Made by a program: the position numbers and the translations under genes. The notes beneath the pieces were generated by a model, which saw nothing but the letters and a program-made list of their open reading frames with translations, was not told the DNA's origin and ran no database searches. A DNA stretch of 64,000 nucleotides, taken from contig CAWFXI010000003.1 in NCBI GenBank assembly GCA_963819685.1, positions 496,001-560,000 of the forward strand. Direction: 5' to 3'. Below, piece by piece: positions 1 to 9,125 of this stretch. The stretch comes from CAIUGU01 sp963819685 (GTDB taxonomy: Bacteria; Pseudomonadota; Gammaproteobacteria; Steroidobacterales; Steroidobacteraceae). Within the stretch, counting starts at the first letter, position 1. Every line of letters begins with the position of its first letter.

Positions 1-1602
1 GATCACTCGCCGTCAGAAGTGCAGCAGATTTTCCTGAAAGGCGGCTATACCGGGGAGTCTACGAACTGGTCCTTGAGCTACACGCGGGCCGACAATACGC
101 TGGTCGGCAATGGACTTGCGCCTGAGTCCCTGTTGGACGAGCGATACGAGGCGGTCTATACCTATCCGGACAGGACGCAACCGCAGCTCGATTTTCTTAA
201 CCTGACAAATCGCACACAATTGCGCGACGATCTGGCGCTGACCGCCAGCGCCTACTGGCGTCAGCTCGACATTGAAACTTTCAACGGGGATGCCGAATTC
301 AATGACGGGGGGACGCCAACGGATCCCGGCGACGATGCCTACGAAGCCGAAAATCGCAGCACGCAGACTGCGCAACGTACGATCGGCGCCACGCTCCAGC
401 TCGATTTCGATTCCCCCATTGCGGGCAAACCGAATCAGCTCACGGTCGGCGTGAGTTGGGATCGCGGGCGCGCGCGCTTCCAGCAGTCACAGCAGGACGC
501 AGAGTTCACCGCCGATCGCGGCACAGTCGGCGAGGGTGAGTTCGAGCTGGATACACACGTAGAGGGCACCAACGAGTACTACGGCTTGTACGTCTTTGAC
601 TCCCTTGCGCTGACGCCTCGCCTGCAGGCGACGGCATCGCTGCGATTCAATCGGGCGGATGTCGAACTTGAGGACCTGAGTGGTGAGGAAGAGGAGCTCG
701 ACGGCAGGCATTCATATCATCGCCTGAATCCCGCGATCGGTTTTACCTACGCATTCAGCCCGGGTTTCAATGGCTATCTGAACTATAACGAAGGCTCACG
801 GGCGCCGACCGCCGTGGAACTCGCGTGTGCCGATGAAAATGCCCCCTGCTCGCTGCCGGTCAGCTTTGTGGCGGACCCACCGCTCAAAGCGGTGGTCGTC
901 AGGACCTGGGAAGGCGGCTTGCGCGGTGTCCTGCCCCTGTCCATCGCGTGGCGCCTGACCGCCTTCGCGAGCGAACTCCAGAACGACATCCTCTTTACCG
1001 CCGTTGGCAACAGTCAGGGCTTTTTTGCCAACGTAGAGGCGACGCGCCGCCGCGGCCTGGATGCAGGTATCGCCGGCAAACTTGGCAACTTCGACTGGCG
1101 CGCCAGCTACTCGCTCGTCAACGCCACGTTTGCCGCCGCTACAAGCCTCTTCAATCCGGTGTCGAACGCCGCGGATCCAGCGGAGCCGTCCACCATCGAA
1201 GTACAGGCCGGCGACCGTCTGCCGGGGATTCCGCAACATACCGTCAAGCTGCTCGGCGAGTATTCGTTCCCGCGCGGGTTCGTGGTCGGAGCGGATGTCC
1301 GTTGGTCATCGAGTCAGTACCTGCGGGGTGACGAGCACAATCTGCAGCCACCGGTTCCCGGCTTTGTGGTCGTGAATTTACGCGCTCGCTTGCAAGCCAC
1401 GGAACAGCTGCGCCTGTTCGCGACAGTGGAGAATGTCTTCGACGAAGGGTATGCAACGCTGGGCGCCAGAAACCGGAACGCATTCGATGCAGACGGCGAC
1501 CCTTTGGCAGGAGCAGGCCCGGGACCCATCGAGCGGTTCCTGTCGCCTGGTACGCCACGCATATACTGGATAGGTTTCGAGTACAGGACCGGGGACCGTT
1601 AA
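1..1602 (+). CDS. TonB-dependent receptor, C-terminal beta-barrel part (5' truncated by window edge)
   Basis: The frame is open from the first base of the window, so the gene begins upstream and only about 533 C-terminal residues are present. The sequence shows the alternating aromatic/polar strands of an outer-membrane beta barrel, and late barrel motifs such as LFATVENVFDEGYATLG and a closing GTPRIYWIGFEY stretch, typical of TonB-dependent receptors. Such proteins take up siderophores, vitamins or oligosaccharides across the outer membrane using TonB-ExbBD energy. The plug domain and TonB box lie outside the window, so the substrate cannot be inferred. The next gene runs on the opposite strand, so this is the last gene of its transcript. 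Confidence 0.9.
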   Translation, partial: DHSPSEVQQIFLKGGYTGESTNWSLSYTRADNTLVGNGLAPESLLDERYEAVYTYPDRTQPQLDFLNLTNRTQLRDDLALTASAYWRQLDIETFNGDAEFNDGGTPTDPGDDAYEAENRSTQTAQRTIGATLQLDFDSPIAGKPNQLTVGVSWDRGRARFQQSQQDAEFTADRGTVGEGEFELDTHVEGTNEYYGLYVFDSLALTPRLQATASLRFNRADVELEDLSGEEEELDGRHSYHRLNPAIGFTYAFSPGFNGYLNYNEGSRAPTAVELACADENAPCSLPVSFVADPPLKAVVVRTWEGGLRGVLPLSIAWRLTAFASELQNDILFTAVGNSQGFFANVEATRRRGLDAGIAGKLGNFDWRASYSLVNATFAAATSLFNPVSNAADPAEPSTIEVQAGDRLPGIPQHTVKLLGEYSFPRGFVVGADVRWSSSQYLRGDEHNLQPPVPGFVVVNLRARLQATEQLRLFATVENVFDEGYATLGARNRNAFDADGDPLAGAGPGPIERFLSPGTPRIYWIGFEYRTGDR

Positions 1603-1659
1603 TAGTCGCTGCGCGCTGAGGCCGGGGCGAGAGTCGAGTCGATTGCGCAGCCGGTTTTG

Positions 1660-2507
1660 CTAGAACGGCCCGTTCTTGTTTTTCCATTGATCGCGCGGGG
1701 CGATGGGTGCCAGGACGTCCCAGTGCTCGACGATTTTACCGTCATGCAGCCGGAACAGATCACAGACCTGCCAGGCGCCTGAGGCGCCTTCCGACTGGAC
1801 GAACACGAAATTGCCTTCCGCCACGATGCGGTGCGGCTTGTATGAGGTGTCGGCGCCGCTCTTGCGCGACTCCGCGACTGCGGCATTGAAAGCTTCCAGG
1901 CCGTCGCCAAGCACCTGGTTATGCTGAATGTAGCGTTTGGCATCGAGGAACTCGCCGGCGCGCTCGAATTGCTTGCCGACAAGTACTGTCTCGACCATTT
2001 TGCGCACCAGGGTGCGATTGGCTTCGGTCTTTTTAAGGTCGGTGACGGCGGCGGGGCCGTCCACGATGCTGTGGCCGGAAACATTCGGCGCACCCACCGG
2101 CATCAGGACGTCCCAGTGCTCGACAATGCGGCCATCCTTGAAACGGAAGAGGTCGAATGCTGCCATCGACTTGCCTTCGGCGCGGGCGATGCCTTCATAA
2201 ACGGAATGCACCACCACCATGTCGCCATCCGCTACGGCACGGTAGACGGTAATGTTGAAGTCAGGCCGCTTTGCCACGCTGGCCGCAAGTGCCTTCAACG
2301 CATCGAGACCATCGGCAACGCCCGTATTGTGCTGGATGTACTGAGGCCCGAAATAGCGATCGATGGCCGACAGGTCCTTGTAGCCGAAGAGTCGGTCAAG
2401 GCCTGGATGGCTATGGCCTTGTTTGTCGAGGGATTTGAATCAGCGGCCACGGCGCCGGTGGTAAGGATGAATGACAACAGCGTGGCCAGGACAATCTTCG
2501 AAATCAT
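1660..2507 (-). pseudogene. Secreted tandem SnoaL-like (NTF2-fold) protein, frameshifted
   Basis: The N-terminus (MISKIVLATLLSFILTTGA, then VAADS) is a clear signal peptide in one frame; the rest lies in another frame. One base appears to be missing near 2388-2394: reading on in the second frame gives LFGYKDLSAIDRYFGPQYIQ, which joins smoothly to the downstream protein. The repaired product has about 282 residues and contains two copies of a SnoaL-like domain, each with a QHN motif and ending in IVEHWDVL (followed by MPV in copy 1 and API in copy 2). SnoaL-like domains are cone-shaped alpha+beta folds used by polyketide cyclases, isomerases and many uncharacterised exported proteins; no substrate can be assigned. 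The break may be a sequencing error. Confidence 0.8.
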
Positions 2508-2683
2508 GCTGTCTCCGTGAAAAGTCGCTTAGGTCTTGTTGATACCGGCAACTTGTGAGTATTGCATACCTGGTGCGCTTCTGGCTGCCGTCGACAGGCG
2601 GTGCAGGTGCCTCCTGCCTGCACTTGAAACCCGGTTACTCCGGCTGCATGATCTGCGCAGGGTGCGGACGTTCGGGTCCTGGC

Positions 2684-3622
2684 ATGCTGTATCAGAGTCT
2701 TTTCGGCCATCATCTGCTGACGTCTCTGTGGTTCTGGATCGTGCTGCTCTTCGCGTCGACGGCAGCCTATGTCCAGTTGCGGGGTCGCGTGCGTCTCAAG
2801 CTTCGCCGCCAGCTGTTCGACCATTCCACGCTGACGGCTCCCTACAACACGCTGATGTATTTCTTTTCGGCCACGCCTCCCAGGCCTTACATCGACGTTG
2901 CCGGGTTTCCGGAGTTGCAGCCTCTTGTGGAGCGCTGGACCGACATCCGCGATGAAGCCCTCAAGCTGTTTGACGAGGGCTATATCCGGATGGCTGAGAA
3001 ACACAATGACGCGGGGTTTCGCACTTTCTTCCGTGCCGGCTGGAAGCGCTTCTATGTAAAGTGGTACGACGATGCGTTGCCTTCGGCAAAAGCGCTGTGC
3101 CCCGTACGACGGAGCTGGTGGCCAGGCATTCCTTCCGTCAATGCGGCGATGTTCGCGCTGCTGCCGCCCGGCGCCCGACTCGGCGCCCACCGTGATCCCT
3201 ATGCCGGTTCGCTGCGCTACCACCTCGGCCTCGTGACGCCCAATTCTCCGGACTGCTACATCAGGGTCGATGGCCAGGACTATTACTGGAAGAACGGCGA
3301 AGCAGTCATGTTCGACGAAACCTTCGTGCACACCGCGGAGAATCGCACGAACATGACGCGTCTGATCCTGCTTTGCGACATCGAGCGACCCCTGACAAAC
3401 GGGTTTGCACGCTGGCTGAACCGCGTGATCGGCTGGCGCATGATTCGCAGTGCCGCATCGCCCAATCTCGAAGGGGAAAAGGTCGGAGTATTGAGCGGAC
3501 TCTTCCAGTACGTGCACCAGCTGCAGACCTTTGGCCAGCGGATCAAGGCATGGGACCGCACGATTTACTACGTGCTCAAGTGGGTGCTGATTCTCGGGGT
3601 TGTCTACCTCATCGCCTTTTGA
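2684..3622 (+). CDS. lpxO: Aspartyl/asparaginyl beta-hydroxylase family, LpxO-like lipid A hydroxylase
   Basis: The protein has about 312 residues from the ATG at 2684. An in-frame ATG at 2555 exists, but the family normally starts just before a single membrane helix, here residues 10-30, followed by the conserved RRQLFDHSTLTAPYN segment. The 2-oxoglutarate/Fe(II) dioxygenase core is recognisable: PPGARLGAHRDPYAGSLRY carries the His169-x-Asp171 iron ligands, GEAVMFDETFVH supplies the distal His216, and the Arg in ENRTNMTR probably binds 2-oxoglutarate. LpxO enzymes 2-hydroxylate the secondary acyl chain of lipid A on the cytoplasmic face of the inner membrane; a related aspartyl hydroxylase activity cannot be excluded. 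It stands alone between genes on the opposite strand. Confidence 0.85.
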   Translation: MLYQSLFGHHLLTSLWFWIVLLFASTAAYVQLRGRVRLKLRRQLFDHSTLTAPYNTLMYFFSATPPRPYIDVAGFPELQPLVERWTDIRDEALKLFDEGYIRMAEKHNDAGFRTFFRAGWKRFYVKWYDDALPSAKALCPVRRSWWPGIPSVNAAMFALLPPGARLGAHRDPYAGSLRYHLGLVTPNSPDCYIRVDGQDYYWKNGEAVMFDETFVHTAENRTNMTRLILLCDIERPLTNGFARWLNRVIGWRMIRSAASPNLEGEKVGVLSGLFQYVHQLQTFGQRIKAWDRTIYYVLKWVLILGVVYLIAF

Positions 3623-3638
3623 GTGCGTGGACCATGTT

Positions 3639-4796
3639 TCATCGACCCCGCACGTTGACGGCGATATCCGGGTTGTCAGAGAAGACCCCGTCGATACCTG
3701 TCTTCAGAAAGATGTCGATTTCCTGATCAAGTGACCCGATATCGCCCGGGCTGATGTTCGAACGCAGATTCACCGGGAGAAACCCGTTCTCGCGGCGGAA
3801 AGTCCAGACAAGAACCTGTAATCCGCGTTCATGAGCGTCGCGTACCAGGGACGTTGGTCTCCCGAGCAGGCCGTCCGTGGTTCGCGGAATCACGAGTTCC
3901 TTGGCGGCACCGATGCCATACGCGTAGGTGGCGATATCCGTCAAGCCCGGCGGAGTCACGAGATCCGCATAGGTGGTCGCACTGCCGGAGAGGACCAGAT
4001 CATAGGGGGCTCCCTGGTCCTCAAGCAGCTGGATCAGGCGCACGTGAGTCATGCTCCTGAGCATTCGCAGATTGCCGGTTTCAAAGGATTGAATGAATAC
4101 GGGCGCCTGTGCGCTGTCGAGACCCGCACGCCGAAGTGCTTCGACCAGAGGTTCCTCAAGCGGTTTGCCCAGCTTCCGGAAATAGCTCGGATGCTTTGTT
4201 TCCGGATACAGGCCGACCGGGCGCGGTGCGGGTTTCCGCAGACGGCTTGCTTCGGCTGCCAGGCGCTCGTTGTGCGTACGCACCAGGGCGATGATTTCGG
4301 CAAAGGTCGGAATCTCGAACTCGCCATCGAACCGCGTGTTGGCGCCGTACGCAGTTGCGGAATGCGTTCGCGCGCGCGCAGTGTCTTCAGATTCGGCAGA
4401 GAGAAATCCTCGGTGAACCAGCCGCTGACCTCGCGACCATCGATGGTCTTGGTGGTACGGCGACTCGGCGAATTCCGGATGGCTGGCAATGTTCGTCGTG
4501 CCGCCGATCTCGTTTTCGTGGCGCGCTACAAGCACACCATCGGCCGTGATGACCAGGTCCGGTTCCACGTAGTCGGCGCCCTGTTCGATTGCGAGCGCAT
4601 ATGATGCCAGTGTGTGTTCCGGGCGGTAGCCGCTGGCGCCTCGATGCCCGACAACGATGGGTGTCATGCTGGATGAATCATTCGCAGGCGCCGCAAGACC
4701 CGGGGCTTGCGAGCCTGCGCAGGCGCCCAGGAACAGGCCGGACAACAGCGCTGCCGCTGCGATACATCCAGATTTCGTTCGGACGTAAAGTCGCAT
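3639..4796 (-). pseudogene. glpQ: Glycerophosphodiester phosphodiesterase lipoprotein, two compensating frameshifts
   Basis: The start at 4796 is chosen because it opens a lipoprotein signal with lipobox LGAC (MRLYVRTKSGCIAAAALLSG, then LFLGAC). The GDPD signature follows: GHRGASGYRPEHTLASYA and VEPDLVITADGVLVARHE, with catalytic His and metal-binding Glu/Asp. The frame is open throughout (385 codons), but the translation is nonsense between about 4347 and 4464. In the neighbouring frame the same bases read TTKTIDGREVSGWFTEDFSL and LKTLRARERIPQLR, which is classic GlpQ. One extra base near 4464 and one missing base near 4347 therefore hide a roughly 38-residue conserved block. GlpQ hydrolyses deacylated phospholipids to glycerol 3-phosphate and an alcohol in the envelope. 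Confidence 0.85.
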
Positions 4797-4986
4797 CACG
4801 TGGGCTTGCTCCCGGAATCGAGTCGGCCAGAACACAGTCCGGTCCCGTTTCGTTATCTGCGGGGAATTCTGACCAGACAATGTTGCAGACAAATGCACCA
4901 GTCTGGCAAATAAACGATTTGCTCCGTGCGTGCCGCGCGACGTACGATCGGTCCTCTATTTGAACCGACGACGTACGGAGAGGCTC

Positions 4987-5458
4987 ATGGAAATCGACAT
5001 CGGCATCAAGAGAAAGGACCGCGAGGCCATTGCTGAAGGCCTGTCCCGGCTGCTGGCCGACACCTATACGCTCTACCTCAAGACCCACAATTTTCACTGG
5101 AACGTCAAGGGTCCGATGTTCCAGACGCTGCACCTGATGTTCGAGACGCAGTACACACGAGCTGGCGCTGGCGGTCGACCTGATCGCGGAGCGGATCCGC
5201 TCGCTGGGCTTCCCTGCGCCAGCCACCTACAAGCAATTTTCAGCGCTGTCGTCGATCAGGGAAACCGAGGGTGTCCCGGCAGCCACGACAATGATCAAGC
5301 TGCTCGTCGAAGGGCAGGAAGCTGTCGCGAAGACAGCGCGCTCGGTGTTCCCGGTGGTCGACAAGGCCAATGACGAACCGACGGCGGATCTGCTCACGCA
5401 GCGTATGCAGGTGCACGAAAAGACGGCGTGGATGCTGCGCAGCCTGCTGGAGAAATAG
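4987..5458 (+). pseudogene. dps: Dps-family DNA-binding ferroxidase, frameshifted
   Basis: The ATG at 4987 follows a GGAGAGG ribosome-binding site. The first part carries the Dps ferroxidase signature TYTLYLKTHNFHWNVKGPMF and LHLMFETQYT. At about 5155-5160 an extra base throws the frame; the shifted frame continues as ELALAVDLIAERIRSLGFPA and ends in MQVHEKTAWMLRSLLEK with a TAG at 5456-5458. Repaired length is 156 residues, normal for the family. Dps dodecamers oxidise and store iron and coat DNA in stationary phase or oxidative stress. The downstream yebC gene is convergent, separated by a repeat-rich hairpin region. The disruption may be a base-calling artefact. Confidence 0.88.
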
Positions 5459-5571
5459 GGCTACGGGCTTTCGGCTTCGGGCTACGGCCAGAAAGACGGG
5501 TAAGGCAGCGGGATGCTGAATCCGCTGCCGTCTCTCATAGCGGAAGCCGGAAGCCGGAAGCCCAAAGCCTT
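5459..5571. repeat. Intergenic inverted repeat with GGCTTCGGGCTAC-type ends (family copy 1)
   Basis: Between the convergent dps and yebC genes the left side (5459-5488) holds degenerate tandem copies of a GGCTTCGGGCTAC-like unit, and the right side (5541-5569) holds the inverted type GGAAGCCGGAAGCC. The 15-mer TCGGCTTCGGGCTAC at 5471-5485 is identical to 45131-45145, so this is a dispersed family. It could act as a bidirectional terminator or be a non-autonomous repeat element. Confidence 0.65.
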
Positions 5572-5573
5572 TT

Positions 5574-6296
5574 TCACACCAGCGTGTGGAACACCTTCTG
5601 CACGTCGTCGTCCTGCTCAAGCTTGTCGATCAGGGCCAGAACTTCGGTTGCCTGATCCTCCGGCAGCTCCATCGGAGTCTGGCAGACGTACTCGAGTTCA
5701 GCTGACAACGGGGTGATCTGGCGGTCCTCGAGCGCCTTCTGCAGTTGACCGAAATCGGAGAAGGCGCAGCGGATCACGAGCTGTGTCTCGCCCTTTTCGC
5801 CGGTGCCTTCGCCCATTTCATCGAGGCCGTGATCGATCAGGTACAGCTCCAGGTCGTCGGCATCGATCCCTTCGGGATTGAGACGAAATACGCCCATCTT
5901 CCTGAACTGGAAGCTGACGCTGCCGGTGCTCCCCAGGTTGCCGCCGAGCGTCGAGAAGATATTGCGGACGTTGCCAACGGTGCGTGTCGGATTGTCGGTC
6001 GCGGTCTCGATGAGTACTGCCACGCCGTGCGGGGCATAGCCCTCATACAGGATTTCGAGATAGTTCGCGGCTTCCTTGCCGGCGGCACGACGGATGGCGG
6101 CTTCGACCTTGTCCTTCGGCATGTTCATCGAGCGGGAGTTCTGCACGATGCGTCGCAGCGTCGGATTCGACGCGGGGTCAGGGCCGCCTGCCTTGACCGC
6201 CATGCTGATTTCCTTGGCAATGCGCGCGAACTGCTTTGCCATCTTGTTCCAGCGGGCGAACATGACGTGCTTGCGGGTTTCGAAGATGCGTCCCAT
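5574..6296 (-). CDS. yebC: YebC/PmpR family DNA-binding transcriptional regulator
   Basis: The start at 6296 gives 240 residues beginning MGRIFETRKHVMFARWNKMA; longer in-frame starts upstream only add unlike sequence. The conserved N-terminal block continues with KQFARIAKEISMAVKAGGPD and PTLRRIVQNSRSMNMPKDKV. The AIRRA segment and the GYAPHGVAVLIETATDNPTR motif are all typical of the family. Members are described as transcriptional regulators, and more recently as translation factors acting at proline-rich stalls. The gene is often near ruvC, but not here; its neighbours are dps (convergent) and nnrU (upstream on the same strand, 31 bases away). Confidence 0.95.
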   Translation of the reverse strand: MGRIFETRKHVMFARWNKMAKQFARIAKEISMAVKAGGPDPASNPTLRRIVQNSRSMNMPKDKVEAAIRRAAGKEAANYLEILYEGYAPHGVAVLIETATDNPTRTVGNVRNIFSTLGGNLGSTGSVSFQFRKMGVFRLNPEGIDADDLELYLIDHGLDEMGEGTGEKGETQLVIRCAFSDFGQLQKALEDRQITPLSAELEYVCQTPMELPEDQATEVLALIDKLEQDDDVQKVFHTLV

Positions 6297-6327
6297 GGGG
6301 TTTCTCGTTGGGGGCAGTGTCAGAAGA

Positions 6328-6900
6328 TCAGGTGAGCGGGGAGACGCCAAGTACGAGGCGGTGCAGGACAAATACGACGGCAAGGAACATCACGACGCCG
6401 ACGATGATTGCCGATGCATCATTGAATCCTCGCATTGGCATGACCGGGACGGGTCGTATCGGGCGGCGCGCGAGCGAAATGCTGAGTACCACCGACCAGA
6501 CGAGGATCGAACCGAACAGTACGACTTCGCTCAGCATCCCGTTCGCCAGCAGATGGGCCAGGGCCCAGAGCCTGACTGCCACAAGCATCGGGTGCTTCAG
6601 CATCTTGCGAATCCTGCCCGGAACGTAGGCGGCGAGCAGCAACGGAAATACGGGTAGCGTCAGGGGCAGGGAAACGGCACGCATGCCTGCAGACGGGACG
6701 AAAACGACGACGGGCGCTGCACGAGCCACCGAAAATCCCCAGCAGATCAATACCAGGCCGACGAGGCTGACCAGGGAGTAGACGCCTTTCCAGCGGGCTG
6801 CACCGACGCGTGCGACAGTCTGCTCGCGCCAGGCTGGTGCCACGATAGATATCGAGTGGACACCCAGAAACAGGATCAGCCCCAGAATCAGCAAATTCAT
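6328..6900 (-). CDS. nnrU: NnrU family integral membrane protein
   Basis: This 190-residue protein is almost entirely hydrophobic, with about five to six membrane helices. It begins MNLLILGLILFLGVHSISIV and contains ARWKGVYSLVSLVGLVLICW and the KHPMLVAVRLWALAHLLANG segment that is diagnostic of NnrU/isoprenylcysteine-methyltransferase-like membrane proteins. NnrU was named for its position in denitrification clusters of alphaproteobacteria, but many organisms carry it without denitrification and its biochemical role is unknown. No nitrogen-oxide genes are seen nearby. It lies upstream of yebC on the same strand, and a short gap separates it from tauE. Confidence 0.88.
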   Translation of the reverse strand: MNLLILGLILFLGVHSISIVAPAWREQTVARVGAARWKGVYSLVSLVGLVLICWGFSVARAAPVVVFVPSAGMRAVSLPLTLPVFPLLLAAYVPGRIRKMLKHPMLVAVRLWALAHLLANGMLSEVVLFGSILVWSVVLSISLARRPIRPVPVMPMRGFNDASAIIVGVVMFLAVVFVLHRLVLGVSPLT

Positions 6901-7023
6901 CGAGCGGCTCCACGCAAAACAATCCGCGCCTCGCCGAGGTCCAGCCAGACATCTGGCGCAGGAACTCCGGGAATCGGCGGGCGATGATACCGGTCCGGCG
7001 GTCCAGCGTCAGGTCGGGCCGTG

Positions 7024-7792
7024 TCACCGGGCGAAGGCGCCCTCGTAAATCAGCAGCAGGCCGTTCAGGAACAGGCTGATTTCCGAGATCCTGTAGAAGA
7101 CGACATGGCTGACATGCGTCTGCAACCAGCGGCCAAGATGGATGCCGATCGGGACGAACGGCACCAGCACCAGGCTGGTCAGTAGATTGTCGGTGGAAAA
7201 TTGCCCGAGCCATGCGTAGGGCACGAGCTTGATGGCGTTCACTATCAGGAACAGGACGCCCATGGTGGCAATGAAGCGGACTCTGTGGCAGCTTGAGCGG
7301 CAACAGGTAAACCATGATCGGCGGCCCACCGGCATGCGCGACGAAGCTGGTGAACCCCGAGACCGCGGACCAGAATCCACCCTTGACGACGGATGCCGCA
7401 GCGGCAGGCTGGCGGGCGGCCAAACGCAGCCAGCTGTTCAGCGTGAACAGGACTGCGATGGAGCCGACCAGCACCAGAATGGCCTCGTCGCTGACCGTAC
7501 CGAACAGCAATGCGCCACCCCCGATGCCGACGAGCGCGCCGGGAAGAACCGTTTTCAGCACCTGTCGATCCCAGTTGCCCCAGTAGACCTTGACGCCCCA
7601 CCAGTCGATGACGCAGAGCAGGGGCAGGACAATGGCAGCCGCCTGTACGGGAGACATCGCCAGTGACATCAGGGGCACACCCATGGCGCCGAAACTGCCG
7701 GGAAATCCGCTCTTGGCGACGCCAAGCAGCAGGACTGCCAGGATGCCAACGAGATAGAAATTCGGGTTTGAAAGCAGGAGGGGGAGATGCAT
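7024..7792 (-). pseudogene. TauE/SafE family sulfite exporter-like membrane protein, frameshifted
   Basis: The ATG at 7792 begins MHLPLLLSNPNFYLVGILAV and follows a GAGG-rich stretch. The family motifs GVAKSGFPGSFGAMGVPLMS and FTSFVAHAGGPPIMVYLLPL are intact, identifying a TauE/SafE (DUF81) permease. The frame breaks near 7275-7283, where one extra base separates LPLKLPQS from RFIATMGVLFLIVNAIKLVP. The second half then runs to the natural end ISLFLNGLLLIYEGAFAR. Repaired length is 255 residues, normal for the family. These proteins are thought to export sulfite, sulfoacetate or similar organosulfur anions; the substrate here is unknown. Confidence 0.85.
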
Positions 7793-7822
7793 GGGCGGCC
7801 GGCATTGTCGCACAGGTCTTGA

Positions 7823-7934
7823 AAGGGGATAGGGGATAGGGGAATGGATCAAGACTTGCGAGTCTGATTCTTGCGCTCAGGGCGTCTCGCACGCTATTAA
7901 CGGCCGTAGAATTTTCACTATCCCCTATCCCCTT
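7823..7934. repeat. Inverted repeat with GGGGATA tandem ends
   Basis: A 16-base arm, AAGGGGATAGGGGATA at 7823-7838, is exactly repeated in inverse orientation at 7919-7934, about 80 bases apart. The left arm is part of three tandem GGGGATA-like units. It lies between the divergently transcribed tauE and fbp genes, and its right end is only 20 bases from the fbp start. The design, short tandem units at both ends in inverted orientation, resembles the repeats at 5459-5571, 19059-19156 and 45131-45218. Confidence 0.7.
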
Positions 7935-7954
7935 CCTAGATGAGGCCCGATTGC

Positions 7955-8977
7955 ATGAGTCTTCCTGAAGTCGAATTGCCAGCCGCCAATCCGCGACGCC
8001 AGATCGTCACCCTGCAGGGCCATATTCTGCAGCAGCAGGCCAGGTACCCCGGCGCGACCGGTGCCTTTTCCTGGATCCTGTCGGCGTTGTCGATCTCGGC
8101 AAAGATGATTGCCTCCCAGGTCCGACGTGCGCGCCTCGAGGACGTGCTGGGCGGTGTCGGCAGCGAGAACATCCAGGGCGAGCAACAGCAGAAACTCGAT
8201 GTCATCGCCAACGATATTCTGCTGCGCACCTTGAGCGGGCGTGAAGGTGTCGCGATCGTGGCGTCAGAAGAGAACGAAGAGCCCGTGATTCTCCGCGACG
8301 AGCGGCAGGGGGAGCAGGGAGATCGCAAGTACTGCGTACTGTTCGATCCGCTCGACGGCTCGTCAAACCTCGATGTCTGCGGTGCTGTCGGCACGATCTT
8401 CAGCATTCTGCGGCAGGACCGGCGCGCAGCCCGACACGAAGACTCGCTGCTGCAGCCCGGCATGCAGCAGGTTGCGGCGGGTTATGTTCTGTATGGATCG
8501 TCGACTGTTTTTACCCTCACGCTCGGGATGGGTGTGGACATGTTCGTCCTCGATCCGTCGATCGGCGCGTTCATCCGGGTCGAGCAGCAGATGCGCATCC
8601 CCAAGGCGAACAAGAGCTACTCATTGAATGAAGGGAACCGCTTGAGCTTCCCACAGGGTTACCAGAACTACCTGCACTGGGCGCAACAGAATGGCTATTC
8701 CAGCCGGTACGCCGGTGCAATGGTTGGCGATGTCCATCGCATTCTGCTGCAGGGTGGTGTGTTCATGTATCCGCCCACGAAGAAAGCCCCGAATGGCAAG
8801 TTACGCCTCATGTACGAAGCCAACCCGATGGGCATGATCGTCGAACAGGCCGGCGGCAAGGCGCTGGCCGCGCCAGGACAACGCCTGCTCGAAGTGCAGC
8901 CAACAGACATTCATCAACGCACGCCCGTGATCATGGGCAGCCCGGACGAAGTCGATCAGGTAACCTCACATCTCTAG
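7955..8977 (+). CDS. fbp: Class I fructose-1,6-bisphosphatase
   Basis: From the ATG at 7955 the product has 340 residues; an ATG five codons upstream is also possible. Class I motifs are clear: VAIVASEENEE, the metal and phosphate site CVLFDPLDGSSNLD, GTIFSI, and the late segment GKLRLMYEANPMGMIVEQAG. The enzyme dephosphorylates fructose 1,6-bisphosphate in gluconeogenesis. This suits an organism living on organic acids, polyamines and glycolate, as its neighbours suggest, although phosphoglycerate mutase at 45 kb is the only other glycolytic gene here. It is monocistronic, flanked by repeats on both sides. Confidence 0.96.
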   Translation: MSLPEVELPAANPRRQIVTLQGHILQQQARYPGATGAFSWILSALSISAKMIASQVRRARLEDVLGGVGSENIQGEQQQKLDVIANDILLRTLSGREGVAIVASEENEEPVILRDERQGEQGDRKYCVLFDPLDGSSNLDVCGAVGTIFSILRQDRRAARHEDSLLQPGMQQVAAGYVLYGSSTVFTLTLGMGVDMFVLDPSIGAFIRVEQQMRIPKANKSYSLNEGNRLSFPQGYQNYLHWAQQNGYSSRYAGAMVGDVHRILLQGGVFMYPPTKKAPNGKLRLMYEANPMGMIVEQAGGKALAAPGQRLLEVQPTDIHQRTPVIMGSPDEVDQVTSHL

Positions 8978-8992
8978 TACGGGAAGCGCGTT

Positions 8993-9108
8993 CGGTCGTA
9001 TCGGTCGGGGAAGTCTTTTCAGGACCGCCGTAAACCCATCCATGGGGGCTTCGCAAAAATATCCGTATTTTTGACGATCCTGAAAAGACTTCCCCGACCA
9101 ATCCGACC
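8993..9108. repeat. Long hairpin element between convergent genes
   Basis: The arms 9003-9024 and 9078-9099 are perfectly complementary over 22 bases, and the complementarity extends outward to about 8993 and 9108 with a few mismatches. Inside the 53-base loop are two smaller palindromes, CCCATCCATGGG (9035-9046) and AAAAATATCCGTATTTTT (9055-9072). Lying between the converging fbp and puuB-like genes, it probably works as a bidirectional terminator or is a palindromic intergenic repeat. Confidence 0.75.
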
Positions 9109-9125
9109 GTCCTCGCCTCACGCCA

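Noticed and set aside
2504..3517. Long minus-strand open frame opposite the LpxO-like gene
   Set aside because: The plus-strand frame has clear dioxygenase motifs, while the minus-strand translation has no recognisable pattern.
4872..4906. CCAGAC/GTCTGG inverted pair upstream of dps as an OxyR-like site
   Set aside because: The arms are only 6 bases and do not match the OxyR consensus; it may be chance.
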